A stretch of 17,278 nucleotides of DNA from Verrucomicrobiota bacterium. GTDB taxonomy: Bacteria > Verrucomicrobiota > Verrucomicrobiia > Opitutales > Opitutaceae. The stretch's first letter is position 1. Each line of letters begins with the position of its first letter. Shown one piece after another: positions 6,710-14,666 of the stretch. Where the stretch lies: positions 1 through 17,278 of the forward strand of contig JAEZAD010000174.1 in NCBI GenBank assembly GCA_023430565.1. The letters are read 5' to 3'. The notes below the pieces were generated by a model that worked only from the letters and a program-made list of their open reading frames with translations, made no database searches and was not told where the DNA came from. A program made the translations under genes and the position numbers.

Positions 6710-7258
6710 CTAGGGGCGGGAGGTAAGGGGTGAGGCCGAGCGGAGGGCGGCGGCGAAGCGGGCGGTTTCGCGGGCGCAGATGGCGACGCGGGCGGCGACG
6801 TTGGCGTCGGTGATCGTTTCGCCGGAGAAGGAGGCGCCGGTGGCGTAGACGAAGCGCGGGACGATGACGGAGCGGAAATCGAGCATGAGGCTGTTGGCGA
6901 GTGGCATGATGGCCATGTAGCTGCTCGGGCCGCCGGCGGTGCAGAGGAAGCCGACGACTTTGTTTTCCCAATTTTTGCCGGACACCTCGATGAGGTTTTT
7001 GAGGGCGGCGTTGGCGTCGTAGTTGTAGATGGGCGTGGCGACCACGATGCCGTCGGCGGCGGCGATGAAGGTGTTGATGTGGCGGACGTTTTCGTGCGCG
7101 TAGGCGGTGTCGCCGTCACAGAGCGGGAGCGGATAGTCGCGGAGGTCGACGAAGGTGACGTTGCGGTTTTCGGCGACGAGAACGCGCTCGGCTTCGCGTG
7201 CGAGGGTGCGGCTGTAGCTCTCGGGGTTGAGGCTGGCGGAGAGGATCAGGAGGTTCAT
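6710..7258 (-). CDS. NADPH-dependent FMN reductase (flavodoxin-like)
   Basis: A 182-residue cytosolic flavoprotein of the NADPH-dependent FMN/quinone reductase family. An Rossmann-type beta strand (LLILSASL, 3-10) leads into the FMN phosphate loop SASLNPESYSR (7-17). The FMN isoalloxazine-binding PIYNYDANAALKNLIE (76-91) matches the family's 'P-YN-s-p--LKN-iD' motif, and a CTAGGPSSY loop (106-114) follows. Family members supply reduced flavin to monooxygenases or reduce quinones, azo dyes or metals; this sequence does not say which. The start ATG overlaps the TGA of the preceding DUF4440 gene by 4 bp (ATGA), so the two are translationally coupled. Length is usual for the family. Confidence 0.9.
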   Translation of the reverse strand: MNLLILSASLNPESYSRTLAREAERVLVAENRNVTFVDLRDYPLPLCDGDTAYAHENVRHINTFIAAADGIVVATPIYNYDANAALKNLIEVSGKNWENKVVGFLCTAGGPSSYMAIMPLANSLMLDFRSVIVPRFVYATGASFSGETITDANVAARVAICARETARFAAALRSASPLTSRP

Positions 7259-7728
7259 GGCGAAGCGGCGGAGGCGGCCAGCGGCGTCGATTGGTAGGAG
7301 GCCAGGCGCCAGCCGGCGGATTCCTTGCGCCAGGCGGCGAGAAAGCGGAGTGAGAAACGCAGGCGCTCTCCGCGGGATTCGGCAACGATATCGGCGCGGC
7401 CGGTCATGAGGACGGCGCCGGGGGCGAGGCGTTGGAGTTGCAGGGTGCGTGGATGCACGGAGAGGTAGCGGGCTTCGCTTTCGGCGACGGACGCGAGGTA
7501 TTGTGCTTTCGACTGAACGCGGCCGTCGGCGTTGGTGTAATGCAGGTCGTCGGACAACAACGCGGCGAGCGCAGGGGTGTCGCGTTCGATGGTGGCGGAG
7601 ATCCGCAGGGCGTCGGCGGCGCGGACTTCGGCGAAATCGGCGGGTTCTGCGGCGGCGGCGAGCAAGGCGAACGCGAGGGCGAGCGGAGCGAAAGCGATGC
7701 GGCGGGCGATGGTGTGGAGCGACGGCAC
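7255..7728 (-). CDS. Exported DUF4440 / NTF2-like (SnoaL-type) protein
   Basis: 157 residues from the GTG at 7726-7728. An upstream in-frame TTG at 7761 is an alternative and would add 11 residues. The N-terminus is a signal peptide: RRIAFAPLALAFALLAAAAEP, with cleavage near residue 28. The mature part fits the DUF4440 cone-shaped alpha+beta barrel: an opening helix (LRISATIERDTPALAALLSDD), then the hallmark DLHYTNADGRVQSKAQYL (61-78), and a final strand AWRKESAGWRLASYQSTP. These domains bind small hydrophobic ligands and some are enzymes; no catalytic residue can be named here. It overlaps the FMN reductase start by 4 bp and follows the GH3-like gene stop by 69 bp on the same strand. Confidence 0.85.
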   Translation of the reverse strand: MPSLHTIARRIAFAPLALAFALLAAAAEPADFAEVRAADALRISATIERDTPALAALLSDDLHYTNADGRVQSKAQYLASVAESEARYLSVHPRTLQLQRLAPGAVLMTGRADIVAESRGERLRFSLRFLAAWRKESAGWRLASYQSTPLAASAASP

Positions 7729-7797
7729 GCGAGGCGCGAGGGTGGCGCGCGGGGCGGCCAAGGCAAGTGTGGCGGTGCGTTTGCCGCGAGGGTCGTG

Positions 7798-9384
7798 TCA
7801 GGCGTTGAAGCAGGCCATGGCGCTGAGTTCGTCGGCGAGGGTGCGATCGACGCGGGAGCGGGGAAGTTTATGCTGATCGCCGATGTGGTGATGATGCCGC
7901 ATCCAGTGGGCGAAGAAGCCAGGCATCACGAGACGCACGACGGGCGCTTCGACGATGGAGCTGCGGCGGCGGGCGGCGTAGGTGGGGTTGCGGGCGACGA
8001 GTTCGGCGTCGAGTTCGCCGGCGAGCAGCGGGCCGGTGGGGGTTTCGACGGTGAGAGGTTTCAACTCGATCCACCATTCGTGGCAGCCGTGGTTGCGGCC
8101 GGTGAGCGTGCTGGTGACGAGGGGGGCGACGTGAAAATCGGTGATCGACCAGCCGTGGCGCTGACAGACGGCGATGAGGGCGTCGTTGAGGTCTTTTTCG
8201 GAGACCTGTTCGGTGAAGGCGTTGAGCAGTTGTTGGAGGCGGCCGACATAGATGAGCCGGTGCGGATCGGTGGAGGTGAAGCGGACGATGTCGCCGAGCA
8301 CGTAACGGCAGAGGCCGCCGGGTGTGGTGACGAGGAGCACATAAGGTTCGCCGGTGCGCACGCCTTCGAGCGGAACGGTTTTCGCGGCGAGCGTGGCGGG
8401 GGGCGACGCGGCGTAATCGGCAAGGGGAAGGAATTCGAAAAACACGCCGGCGTCGGCGAGGAGTCGAAGGCCGTCGGCGGGTTTGGCGTCCTGGGCGGCG
8501 ACGAAGCATTCGGTCGCGGCGTAGACTTCGTGAAACGTCACCTCCGGTCCGGTGGTCTGGCGGAGTTCCGCCTGGAACGGGCCGAGCGGGGTGCCGCTAT
8601 GGATGACGCATTCGAGGTTGGGCCAGACGGAGCGGAGGTTGAGCGGGCGGGCGTTGCCGCGGGTTTCGGCTTGGCGGACGGCGGTGGCGACGGCGAGGAG
8701 CCACTGGGGGAGGCCGGCGAGCAGGGTGATGTCGGCGCGGCGCGTGCGGGAGACGATGGCTTCGACGCGCGGCGTCCACTCGGCGATTTGCGCGGCGGCC
8801 GCGCCGGGCTCGTAGAGGTGGCGTTCGACCCAGGCGGGAAGATTGAGCGAGGCGATGCCGGAGACTTCGCCGGAGAAGGCGGAAAAGGAGTCGCTCTTGG
8901 CGAGGGGTGCGAGGGTGGACGAGCTGCCGACGAGCAGGTGGCGTCCGCGAAAAACGCCGGAGTGGCCGACGCGCGCGGTGTAGTGAAACAGCGACGTGGC
9001 GCCGGCGCGGCGGAAATGCGCGAGGAGTTCGTCGGTGACGGGCAGGAGTTTGGGCTGGCCGGTGTCGGTGCCGGGCGTGCGGGCGAAGAGCGCGCAGGTG
9101 CCGGGCCAGAGGACATCGGCTTCGCCGTGCTGCATGCGCTCGATGAAGGGCGCGAGCTGCTCGTAGGTGCGCAGCGGGGCGCGCGATTGGAAGTGGGCGT
9201 AGGAGAGACGGGGCTCGAGGCCGGCGGCGCGGCCGGCGGCGGTGGGCGTGAGGCGTGCGAGGAGCGTGGCGAGCGTGCGGTGTTGCGCGGCCAGATCGAG
9301 CTGTGGGCGCCGGAGCCGACGCGCGGTGCGAGCGGTGCGGATGCTGGCGCCGATGACATGGAGGCCTTTGGGCAGGACCGGCAT
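7798..9384 (-). CDS. GH3-family (auxin-responsive promoter type) acyl-adenylating enzyme
   Basis: 528 residues, predicted cytosolic. GH3 proteins belong to the ANL superfamily: they adenylate a carboxylate with ATP and, in plants (JAR1, GH3.x), join it to an amino acid. Seen: the phosphate-loop region RTPGTDTGQPK (102-112), motif 2 YAATE (288-292), motif 3 YVLGD (361-365), and the C-terminal QHKLPRSR (504-511) with a Lys where GH3 enzymes have their catalytic lysine. An early IGASIRTARTARRLRRP helix resembles bacterial family members. The P-loop has Pro and Asp where a SSGTT-like run is usual, so activity deserves a test. The start is the ATG at 9382-9384; an upstream TTG at 9420 is in frame. 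Bacterial members are mostly uncharacterised and the substrate is unknown. First gene of the leftward run. Confidence 0.88.
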   Translation of the reverse strand: MPVLPKGLHVIGASIRTARTARRLRRPQLDLAAQHRTLATLLARLTPTAAGRAAGLEPRLSYAHFQSRAPLRTYEQLAPFIERMQHGEADVLWPGTCALFARTPGTDTGQPKLLPVTDELLAHFRRAGATSLFHYTARVGHSGVFRGRHLLVGSSSTLAPLAKSDSFSAFSGEVSGIASLNLPAWVERHLYEPGAAAAQIAEWTPRVEAIVSRTRRADITLLAGLPQWLLAVATAVRQAETRGNARPLNLRSVWPNLECVIHSGTPLGPFQAELRQTTGPEVTFHEVYAATECFVAAQDAKPADGLRLLADAGVFFEFLPLADYAASPPATLAAKTVPLEGVRTGEPYVLLVTTPGGLCRYVLGDIVRFTSTDPHRLIYVGRLQQLLNAFTEQVSEKDLNDALIAVCQRHGWSITDFHVAPLVTSTLTGRNHGCHEWWIELKPLTVETPTGPLLAGELDAELVARNPTYAARRRSSIVEAPVVRLVMPGFFAHWMRHHHHIGDQHKLPRSRVDRTLADELSAMACFNA

Positions 9385-9560
9385 CGAAGGAGGAGTGTCC
9401 GAAGCAGCCGTGGGGAGCAAGGCGGCGCAAGCGGATTGTGAGGGGCGTGGGGGAGGTTGACTGGGTTTTGACTGGGGAATGTGCGTGGGGCACGGCGCGT
9501 CCTTGGGCGGCGGGATTCTGCGCTTCGCTTTGGGCGGGGGATGCGTCAGGTTGCGCGGCC

Positions 9561-10358
9561 ATGCCGTTGCCGCCGATTCTTTACGAGGACGATGCGATGA
9601 TCGCGTTCGACAAGCCGAGCGGGTTGTTGATTGCGCCGGACCGGTGGGACAAGACGCGCGAGAATCTGATGGGGCTGGTGCACGAGAAGATGGGGCATGG
9701 CGTGGCGAACGTGCACCGGTTGGATGCGGATACGAGCGGGCTGCTGCTGTGTGCGAAGACGAAACCGGCGCTGGATTTCTTGAGCGGGCAGTTTCAGGCG
9801 AAGACGGTCGAGAAGACGTATCTCGCGTTTGTCGTGGTGCTGCCGGTGGAGGAGGCGATGAAGGTGATGGCGCCGGTGCGCGATGCGAACGGGATGTTGC
9901 CGGACGCGTTTACGGTGGAGGCGAAGTTGGGCGAGGACGAGCGGCAGCCGGGGCGGATGCGGGTGTTCAAGGGTCGGGGCGGGCGGGAGTGTGTGACGGC
10001 GTTTCGCGTGCTCGAGCGGTTCGGGAAATTTGTGTTTCTCGAGTGCAAGCCGCTGACGGGGCGGACGCATCAGATTCGTGTGCATCTGGCGGCGGCGGGC
10101 GCGCCGATTTTGAACGATCCGTTTTATGGTGATCCGGAGGTGAAGCTGTTGTTGTCGGAGTTGAAGAAGCGCTACAAGGGGCGGGACGAGGAGAAGCCGT
10201 TGATTGCGCGGCTGGCGCTGCATGCGAGTGAGCTGACGTTGAAGCATCCGGTGACGCGCGAGCCGGTGACGTTGAGTGCGCCGATGCCGAAGGAGTTCGA
10301 GGTGGCGTTGAAGTATCTGCGGAAGTTTGGGGGAGCGAAGGCGGCGCGAGTGCGGTAG
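9561..10358 (+). CDS. RluA-family RNA pseudouridine synthase
   Basis: 265 residues, cytosolic, converting specific uridines in rRNA or tRNA to pseudouridine. Seen: an N-terminal ILYEDDAMIAFDKPSGL (6-22), the catalytic block HRLDADTSG (52-60) with Asp55 as the nucleophile, and the C-terminal RluA signature TGRTHQIRVHL (167-177) followed by GAPILNDPFYGDP. There is no S4 domain before the catalytic part, so it is a short RluA/TruC-like form. The frame is open back to 9438, but the ATG at 9561 begins the family-like N-terminus. Divergent from the GH3-like gene across 176 bp and followed by a dehydrogenase gene after 97 bp. Target site is not predictable. Confidence 0.93.
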   Translation: MPLPPILYEDDAMIAFDKPSGLLIAPDRWDKTRENLMGLVHEKMGHGVANVHRLDADTSGLLLCAKTKPALDFLSGQFQAKTVEKTYLAFVVVLPVEEAMKVMAPVRDANGMLPDAFTVEAKLGEDERQPGRMRVFKGRGGRECVTAFRVLERFGKFVFLECKPLTGRTHQIRVHLAAAGAPILNDPFYGDPEVKLLLSELKKRYKGRDEEKPLIARLALHASELTLKHPVTREPVTLSAPMPKEFEVALKYLRKFGGAKAARVR

Positions 10359-10455
10359 TGGCGGGCGCATCTTTTCGGGCGGGGCCGCGTCAGTGGCCTT
10401 GCGCCGGCGGACGGACGAGTGCGAGATCGCGGGCGTTTCCCTCACCCCTTTTCTC

Positions 10456-11508
10456 ATGGCCTCTTCTTCTGCGCCGCTTGGTTTTGGTATCGTTGGTCTT
10501 GGCATGGTCGCGGATTTTCATGCGCAGGCGATCGCGCAGGTGAGCGGGGCGAAGCTGGTCGGAGTGGCGTCGCGGAATGCGGAGAAAACGCGGGCGTTTG
10601 CGGTGAAGCATGGCGTGGCGCTGGCGTGTGGGAGCGTGGACGAGTTGGTGGCGCGGCCGGAGATCGATGTCGTGTGCGTGACGACGCCGGCGAGCGTGCA
10701 TCGGGAGACGGCGCTGGCGGCGATTCGGGCGGGAAAGCATCTGGTGATCGAGAAGCCGCTGGAGATCACGGTGGAGCGGACGGATGAAATCTTGCGCGCG
10801 GCGGACGCGGCGGGGGTGAAGATCGCGGCGATTTTTCAAGGGCGTTTTGGGGAAGGCGCGCAGACGGTGAAAGCGGCGGTGGAGGCGGGGCGATTTGGGC
10901 GGATGGTGATGGCGAGCGTGGCGGTGAAGTGGCACCGGACGGCGCAGTATTACAGCGGGACGCGCGGAACGTGGTCGATCGACGGCGGGGGCGCGTCGAT
11001 GGCGCAGGCGATTCACGGGATCGATTTGCTGCAGTGGCTGGCGGGGATGCCGAGCGAGGTGTTTGCGTGGACGACGCGGCGGGTGCACACGGGTATCGAA
11101 GCCGAGGATACGGCGTGCGCGGCGGTGAAGTTTGCGGATGGGGCGCTGGGGACGATCGAGGCGAGCACGGCGTTGTGGCCGGGCTGGCAGCGGCGGATCG
11201 AGTTGTGCGGCGAGCACGGGTCGGTGGCGCTGGAGGACGATCACATCGCGCGGTGGGAGTTTCGCGAGGCGCGGCCGGAGGATGCGGCGATTCGCGCGGC
11301 GAAGGACGCGGCGGCGCTGGGGTCGGGGGCGAGTGCGCCGAATGCGATCAGTTTCGTCGGGCACCAGCGGCAGGTGCAGGATCTGGTGGAGGCGATTCGC
11401 GATGGGCGGAGGCCGGCGGTGGATGGGCACGAAGGGCGGAAGGCGGTGGCGATCGTGCGGGCGATGTATGAATCGGCGGAGCGAGGGGTGGCGGTGTCGG
11501 TGGGGTGA
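10456..11508 (+). CDS. Gfo/Idh/MocA-family oxidoreductase
   Basis: A 350-residue NAD(P)-dependent dehydrogenase acting on sugars, inositols or related polyols. The N-terminal Rossmann fold shows GFGIVGLGMVADFH (9-22) with the dinucleotide loop, TTPASVHRE (76-84), and the family's EKP motif at 99-101 (Lys100 is the usual catalytic lysine). The C-terminal alpha/beta domain carries SIDGGGASMAQAIHGIDLLQW, in which the His of the GxxxD/H-type motif sits in the active site. The start is the ATG at 10456; the frame is open further upstream without family-like sequence. The next gene, an MFS carrier, starts 60 bp downstream on the same strand, so the pair may import and oxidise the same compound. That is inference. 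Confidence 0.93.
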   Translation: MASSSAPLGFGIVGLGMVADFHAQAIAQVSGAKLVGVASRNAEKTRAFAVKHGVALACGSVDELVARPEIDVVCVTTPASVHRETALAAIRAGKHLVIEKPLEITVERTDEILRAADAAGVKIAAIFQGRFGEGAQTVKAAVEAGRFGRMVMASVAVKWHRTAQYYSGTRGTWSIDGGGASMAQAIHGIDLLQWLAGMPSEVFAWTTRRVHTGIEAEDTACAAVKFADGALGTIEASTALWPGWQRRIELCGEHGSVALEDDHIARWEFREARPEDAAIRAAKDAAALGSGASAPNAISFVGHQRQVQDLVEAIRDGRRPAVDGHEGRKAVAIVRAMYESAERGVAVSVG

Positions 11509-11544
11509 GGCGTGCGGCGATGGGCGGGAATTTCGCTCGTGCAC

Positions 11545-11573
11545 CTGGATTCTTTGTTTCGCTCAGAATGACA
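11545..11573 (+). repeat. Dispersed 29-bp hairpin repeat, copy 3, overlapping a start codon
   Basis: Same 29-bp unit with two C-to-T changes in the loop (TTGTTTCGCTC instead of TCGCTTCGCTC); both stem arms are intact. The ATGACA at its end supplies the ATG (11568-11570) of the MFS gene. It lies in the 59-bp gap between the dehydrogenase and the carrier. Confidence 0.9.
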
Positions 11574-12926
11574 AAATTCGAAATCGCGCCTGAGGTGGGG
11601 CCGGGAGGTCCGTGGTGGCGGTTACTGACGCGCGAGCATTGGATCGTGTTTGTCGGGGCGTCGCTGGCGTGGCTGTTCGATTGCCTGGATTCGCAGCTCT
11701 TCAATCTGGCGCGGGATGGGGCGATGGAGGATTTGGTCGGAGATCGGACGCAGGCGACGATTCTGGCGCCTTATACGACGTCGGTGTTTCTGCTCGGTTG
11801 GGCGGTGGGTGGACTGATTTTCGGATCGCTGGGCGACCGGTTTGGGCGGGCGAGAATCCTGACGCTGACGATCCTGCTGTATTCGTTGAGCACGGGACTG
11901 AATGCGTTTGCGACGAGCTTCGTGGATTTCTGCGTGTATCGGTTCGTCACGGGCATGGGGGTGGGCGGCGTGTTCGGACTGGCGGTGGCGTTGGTGGCGG
12001 ACACGGTGCCGGATCGGGCGCGGCCGCCGGCGCTGGGATTGCTGCAGTCGTTGTCGACGTGGGGGAATGTGGCGGCGGGTTTGATCGGGATGGGTATCGG
12101 AATGTTGGCGACAATTCCGTTCGGGCTGAAGGGCTGGCAGGCGTTGTTTCTGATCGGGGCGCTGCCGGCGTTCTTGTGCGTGTTCGTGATTCGGAAAATG
12201 AAGGAGCCGGAGAAGTGGACGACGGCGCGGGCGGAGGGAGCGAAGCGGGGCGTGAAGTTTGGGTCCTATGGAACGCTGCTGAAGCATCCGCGGTGGCGGA
12301 AGCATGCGTGGCTCGGGTTGATCGCGTGCAGCTCGGGGATCATCGGGCTGTGGGGCATCGGGAATTTCAATCCGACGATCGTGGGTGCGATCATCGAGCA
12401 GGAGATGGCGGCGCGGGAGTTGTCGCCCGAGGCGATGGCGAGCGCGAAGACGTTTTGGCGTTCGACGGGGCTGCTGCTGCAGAACGCGGGTGGGTTCTTC
12501 GGGATGATGGCGCTGGCGAAGCTGGCGCAGGTGAAGGGGCGGCGGATCGCGTTCGCGCTGGCGCTGTTGCTGTCGTTTTTGTCGACGGTGCTCGTCTTCA
12601 AATTCATGCGCACGACGGGCCAGATGTATTGGATGCTGCCGGTGATGGGGTTTGGGCAGTTGTCGGTGTTCGGCGTGTTTGCGGTGTATTTGCCGGAGTT
12701 GTTTCCGACGAGTTTGCGGAGCACGGGGACGAGTTTCTGCTACAACGTCGGGCGGATTGTGGCGGCGACGGCGCCGTTTACGATTTCGCGGATCACGGCG
12801 AAATTGGGCGGAAACGTGGAGGCGTTTCGGACGGCGGGGCTGTGGGTGAGCCTGGTGTTGCTCGTGGGGATCGCGGTGCTGCCGTTTTTGCCGGAGACGA
12901 AGGATCAGGCGTTGCCGGAGGAGTGA
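11568..12926 (+). CDS. MFS transporter (sugar / aromatic-acid:H+ symporter type)
   Basis: 452 residues from the ATG at 11568, with about 12 hydrophobic segments: a proton-coupled carrier of the inner membrane. Helix 1 has acidic residues (LFDCLDSQLF, 36-45), as in the AAHS and related groups. The loop 2-3 motif A is GSLGDRFGRAR (87-97), a VTGMGVGGVFG block follows in helix 4, and the C-terminus has the sugar-porter-like PETKD. In-frame starts at 11505 (GTG, overlapping the dehydrogenase stop by 4 bp) and 11520 (ATG) are possible. I prefer 11568 because helix 1 then begins at about residue 25, but this start lies within a dispersed repeat and lacks a clear ribosome binding site. Likely partner of the dehydrogenase upstream; substrate unknown. 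Confidence 0.93.
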   Translation: MTKFEIAPEVGPGGPWWRLLTREHWIVFVGASLAWLFDCLDSQLFNLARDGAMEDLVGDRTQATILAPYTTSVFLLGWAVGGLIFGSLGDRFGRARILTLTILLYSLSTGLNAFATSFVDFCVYRFVTGMGVGGVFGLAVALVADTVPDRARPPALGLLQSLSTWGNVAAGLIGMGIGMLATIPFGLKGWQALFLIGALPAFLCVFVIRKMKEPEKWTTARAEGAKRGVKFGSYGTLLKHPRWRKHAWLGLIACSSGIIGLWGIGNFNPTIVGAIIEQEMAARELSPEAMASAKTFWRSTGLLLQNAGGFFGMMALAKLAQVKGRRIAFALALLLSFLSTVLVFKFMRTTGQMYWMLPVMGFGQLSVFGVFAVYLPELFPTSLRSTGTSFCYNVGRIVAATAPFTISRITAKLGGNVEAFRTAGLWVSLVLLVGIAVLPFLPETKDQALPEE

Positions 12927-12946
12927 GAGCGGGCGGTGGGTCGCGG

Positions 12947-12971
12947 AATTAACCGAAAAGAGCGCAAAGGG
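12947..12971 (+). repeat. Possible degenerate copy of a (AACGCAAAG)-type dispersed repeat
   Basis: GGAATTAACCGAAAAGAGCG followed by CAAAG and then a purine-rich run to about 13000. It resembles a class of short A/G-rich interspersed repeats common in Verrucomicrobiota and Planctomycetota genomes. Only one copy is in this window, so this rests on memory of the pattern. Confidence 0.25.
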
Positions 12972-13042
12972 TGGAGAGGAGAGGTGGAGGAGATCGGAAG
13001 ATTGAGGTTGGCGACGCGACGAGGCTGGGGAGAGTGGGCGGG

Positions 13043-13555
13043 ATGAACGTGGCTCCTGCGGCGGAAACGATTTCGAAACCGGGTGCGTTGTGTCCGTGCG
13101 GCAGCGGGCGGGCGTATGCGGGGTGTTGTGAGCCGATCTTGAAACGAGAGCGGAAGGCGGCGACGGCGGAGGAAGTGATGCGGTCGAGGTTTACGGCGCA
13201 CGCGGTGCGGGATTTCGAGCACCTTCATCGGACGTATCGCGAGACGGCGGGAAAGCCGTATGTGCCGGAGGCGGATGCGCCGGAGCTGGCGTGGACGCGG
13301 CTGGTGGTGCATGCGCACGAAGCGGGGGCGCGGCCGGATGTGGCGTTCGTGGATTTCACGGCGTATTTCGCGGACGAGGGCGGCGAGCACGCGGTGCACG
13401 AGAAGTCGGAGTTCGTGCGGGAGGACGGCGAGTGGTTTTATGCGCGGGCAGTGCGAAGCGGGCCGGCGCCGGTGCGGGCGGCGGCGAAGGTGGGGAGGAA
13501 TGAGCCGTGTCCGTGCGGGAGCGGGAAGAAGTTCAAGCAGTGTTGCGGGCGGTGA
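13043..13555 (+). CDS. ychJ: YchJ-family SEC-C motif protein
   Basis: 170 residues. It has the two zinc-binding SEC-C motifs that bracket YchJ proteins: CPCGSGRAYAGCC (17-29) and CPCGSGKKFKQCC (156-168). Between them is the YchJ (UPF0225) core, with the characteristic AEEVMRSRFTAHAVRDFEHLHRTY-like helix (42-65) and a central NTF2-like sheet (RLVVHAHEA, VAFVDFTAYF, HEKSEFVREDGEWFYARA). The function of YchJ is not well established; SEC-C motifs elsewhere bind SecB or ribosome-associated partners through zinc. The ATG at 13043 has GGGAGAG about 10 bases upstream. Length is slightly above E. coli YchJ (152). Stands alone, convergent with the amidase gene. Confidence 0.93.
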   Translation: MNVAPAAETISKPGALCPCGSGRAYAGCCEPILKRERKAATAEEVMRSRFTAHAVRDFEHLHRTYRETAGKPYVPEADAPELAWTRLVVHAHEAGARPDVAFVDFTAYFADEGGEHAVHEKSEFVREDGEWFYARAVRSGPAPVRAAAKVGRNEPCPCGSGKKFKQCCGR

Positions 13556-13592
13556 GACGGGGCGGGTGGGTGTCGTGCCGGTGGCCGTCGCC

Positions 13593-13621
13593 CTGGATTC
13601 TTCGCTTCGCTCAGAATGACA
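13593..13621 (+). repeat. Dispersed 29-bp hairpin repeat, copy 4
   Basis: Identical over 29 bp to copy 1 (2426-2454), in the 87-bp convergent gap between the YchJ and amidase genes. Same orientation on the plus strand as the other copies. Confidence 0.9.
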
Positions 13622-13642
13622 GAAGGGGGGGATTACGGACTT

Positions 13643-14653
13643 TCAGCGGTGGCGGTTGAGGGTGGCGGAGAGGGATTTGACGCCGGCGGCGATGGAGGCG
13701 GCGATCTTCTGGCGATAGGCGGGAGTGGCGACTTTGCGGGCTTCGGCGTCGTTGGAGAGGAAGGCGGCTTCGACGAGGACGGCGGGGCAGGTGGCGCTGC
13801 GAAGGACGCTGTAGCGAAAACGCTTCAGACCGCGGTCGGGGAGGCCGAGCGCCTGGACCATCTGGCGGTGGACGTGGTAGCCGAGAAGGATGTTCCAGTG
13901 GTCGTGTTTATTTCCCGGATACGCGGTGCGCGACATGGACGTGTCGCGTTCGGCCTGCGGGCTGGAGCGCTGGCCGCGCGGGGTGAGGATGTAGGTCTCG
14001 GTGCCGGCGACGCGGGAGCTGGTGAAGGCGTTGAAGTGAATGCTGATGAAGAGATCGGCGCGGTGCTTGCGAATGAAGGCGGTGCGATTGTCGAAGCCGA
14101 GGTAGCGATCGGATTTGCGGGTGTGAATGACGCGGTAGCCTTGGGCAGTGAGGAGGCGGTCGAGGCGTTTGGCGACGTCGAGCGTCATGCGTTTTTCCTG
14201 AAGTTTCAGGCGGCGGTTTTGGTTGCCGGGATCGTGGCCGCCGTGGCCGGCGTCGAGCACGATCGTCTTGATGCGCGGGACGGGTTTTTTCGAACCGGGC
14301 TGGAGGATCGGATGGAGGATCTGTTCGAGGTCGCGTTCGCTGAGGTAAAGGCTGCCGCGGTGAGCGGCGACGGGATCGCCGAGGAACAGGCGGAGGTTGT
14401 TGAGGGTGAAATCGACGTTGTGGACGGTGAAGTCGATCGTGGTCCACTGGCTTTGGAGGCGGAGTTTCTTTTGCGGGGTGATCCACTTCGGGGTAAGGCC
14501 GAAGCGGCGGGCGAAGTCGCGGGCGTCGACGTAGTCGGTGCCGAAGAGCCGGGCGGATTTGTAGTCGGCGGCGGCGGAGAGTGGCGCGGACGTGAACGGG
14601 AGCGAACCGAGGAGGGCGAAAAGAAAAAGGGCGAGGCGCAGCGCGGAAAACAT
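13643..14653 (-). CDS. N-acetylmuramoyl-L-alanine amidase (Amidase_3), exported
   Basis: A 336-residue zinc amidase that cleaves the amide bond between muramic acid and the peptide stem in peptidoglycan during cell separation. It has a signal peptide (LRLALFLFALLGSLPF, cleavage near residue 28). An N-terminal region (30-115), with YVDARDFARRFGL and later LSERDLEQIL, resembles the copper-amine-oxidase-like or SLH-type beta domains placed before amidases. The catalytic Amidase_3 domain (127-332) has DAGHGGHDPGN (His137 as zinc ligand), QEK (Glu153), SIHFNA (His207) and VEAAFLSN (Glu295 as catalytic base). The ATG at 14651-14653 is preferred over the GTG just before it. It starts 13 bp after the aldo/keto reductase stop, so it is the last gene of a leftward operon. 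Confidence 0.95.
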   Translation of the reverse strand: MFSALRLALFLFALLGSLPFTSAPLSAAADYKSARLFGTDYVDARDFARRFGLTPKWITPQKKLRLQSQWTTIDFTVHNVDFTLNNLRLFLGDPVAAHRGSLYLSERDLEQILHPILQPGSKKPVPRIKTIVLDAGHGGHDPGNQNRRLKLQEKRMTLDVAKRLDRLLTAQGYRVIHTRKSDRYLGFDNRTAFIRKHRADLFISIHFNAFTSSRVAGTETYILTPRGQRSSPQAERDTSMSRTAYPGNKHDHWNILLGYHVHRQMVQALGLPDRGLKRFRYSVLRSATCPAVLVEAAFLSNDAEARKVATPAYRQKIAASIAAGVKSLSATLNRHR

Positions 14654-14666
14654 CACGACAGGCGAT

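Noticed and set aside
7432..9441. A 669-codon plus-strand open frame opposite the GH3-like and DUF4440 genes
   Set aside because: Composition is Gly/Glu/Arg/Ala runs without domains, and it mirrors two well-supported genes on the other strand.
9513..9534. GGATTCTGCGCTTCGCTTTG resembling the left half of the dispersed repeat
   Set aside because: The right arm AGAAT is absent and the loop is altered. Too weak to call a copy.
6694..10436. A shared 15-mer TGCGAGATCGCGGGC at about 6695 and about 10420
   Set aside because: Flanks do not match beyond it, and G/C-rich words of this length can recur by shared codon use. No structure supports a repeat.
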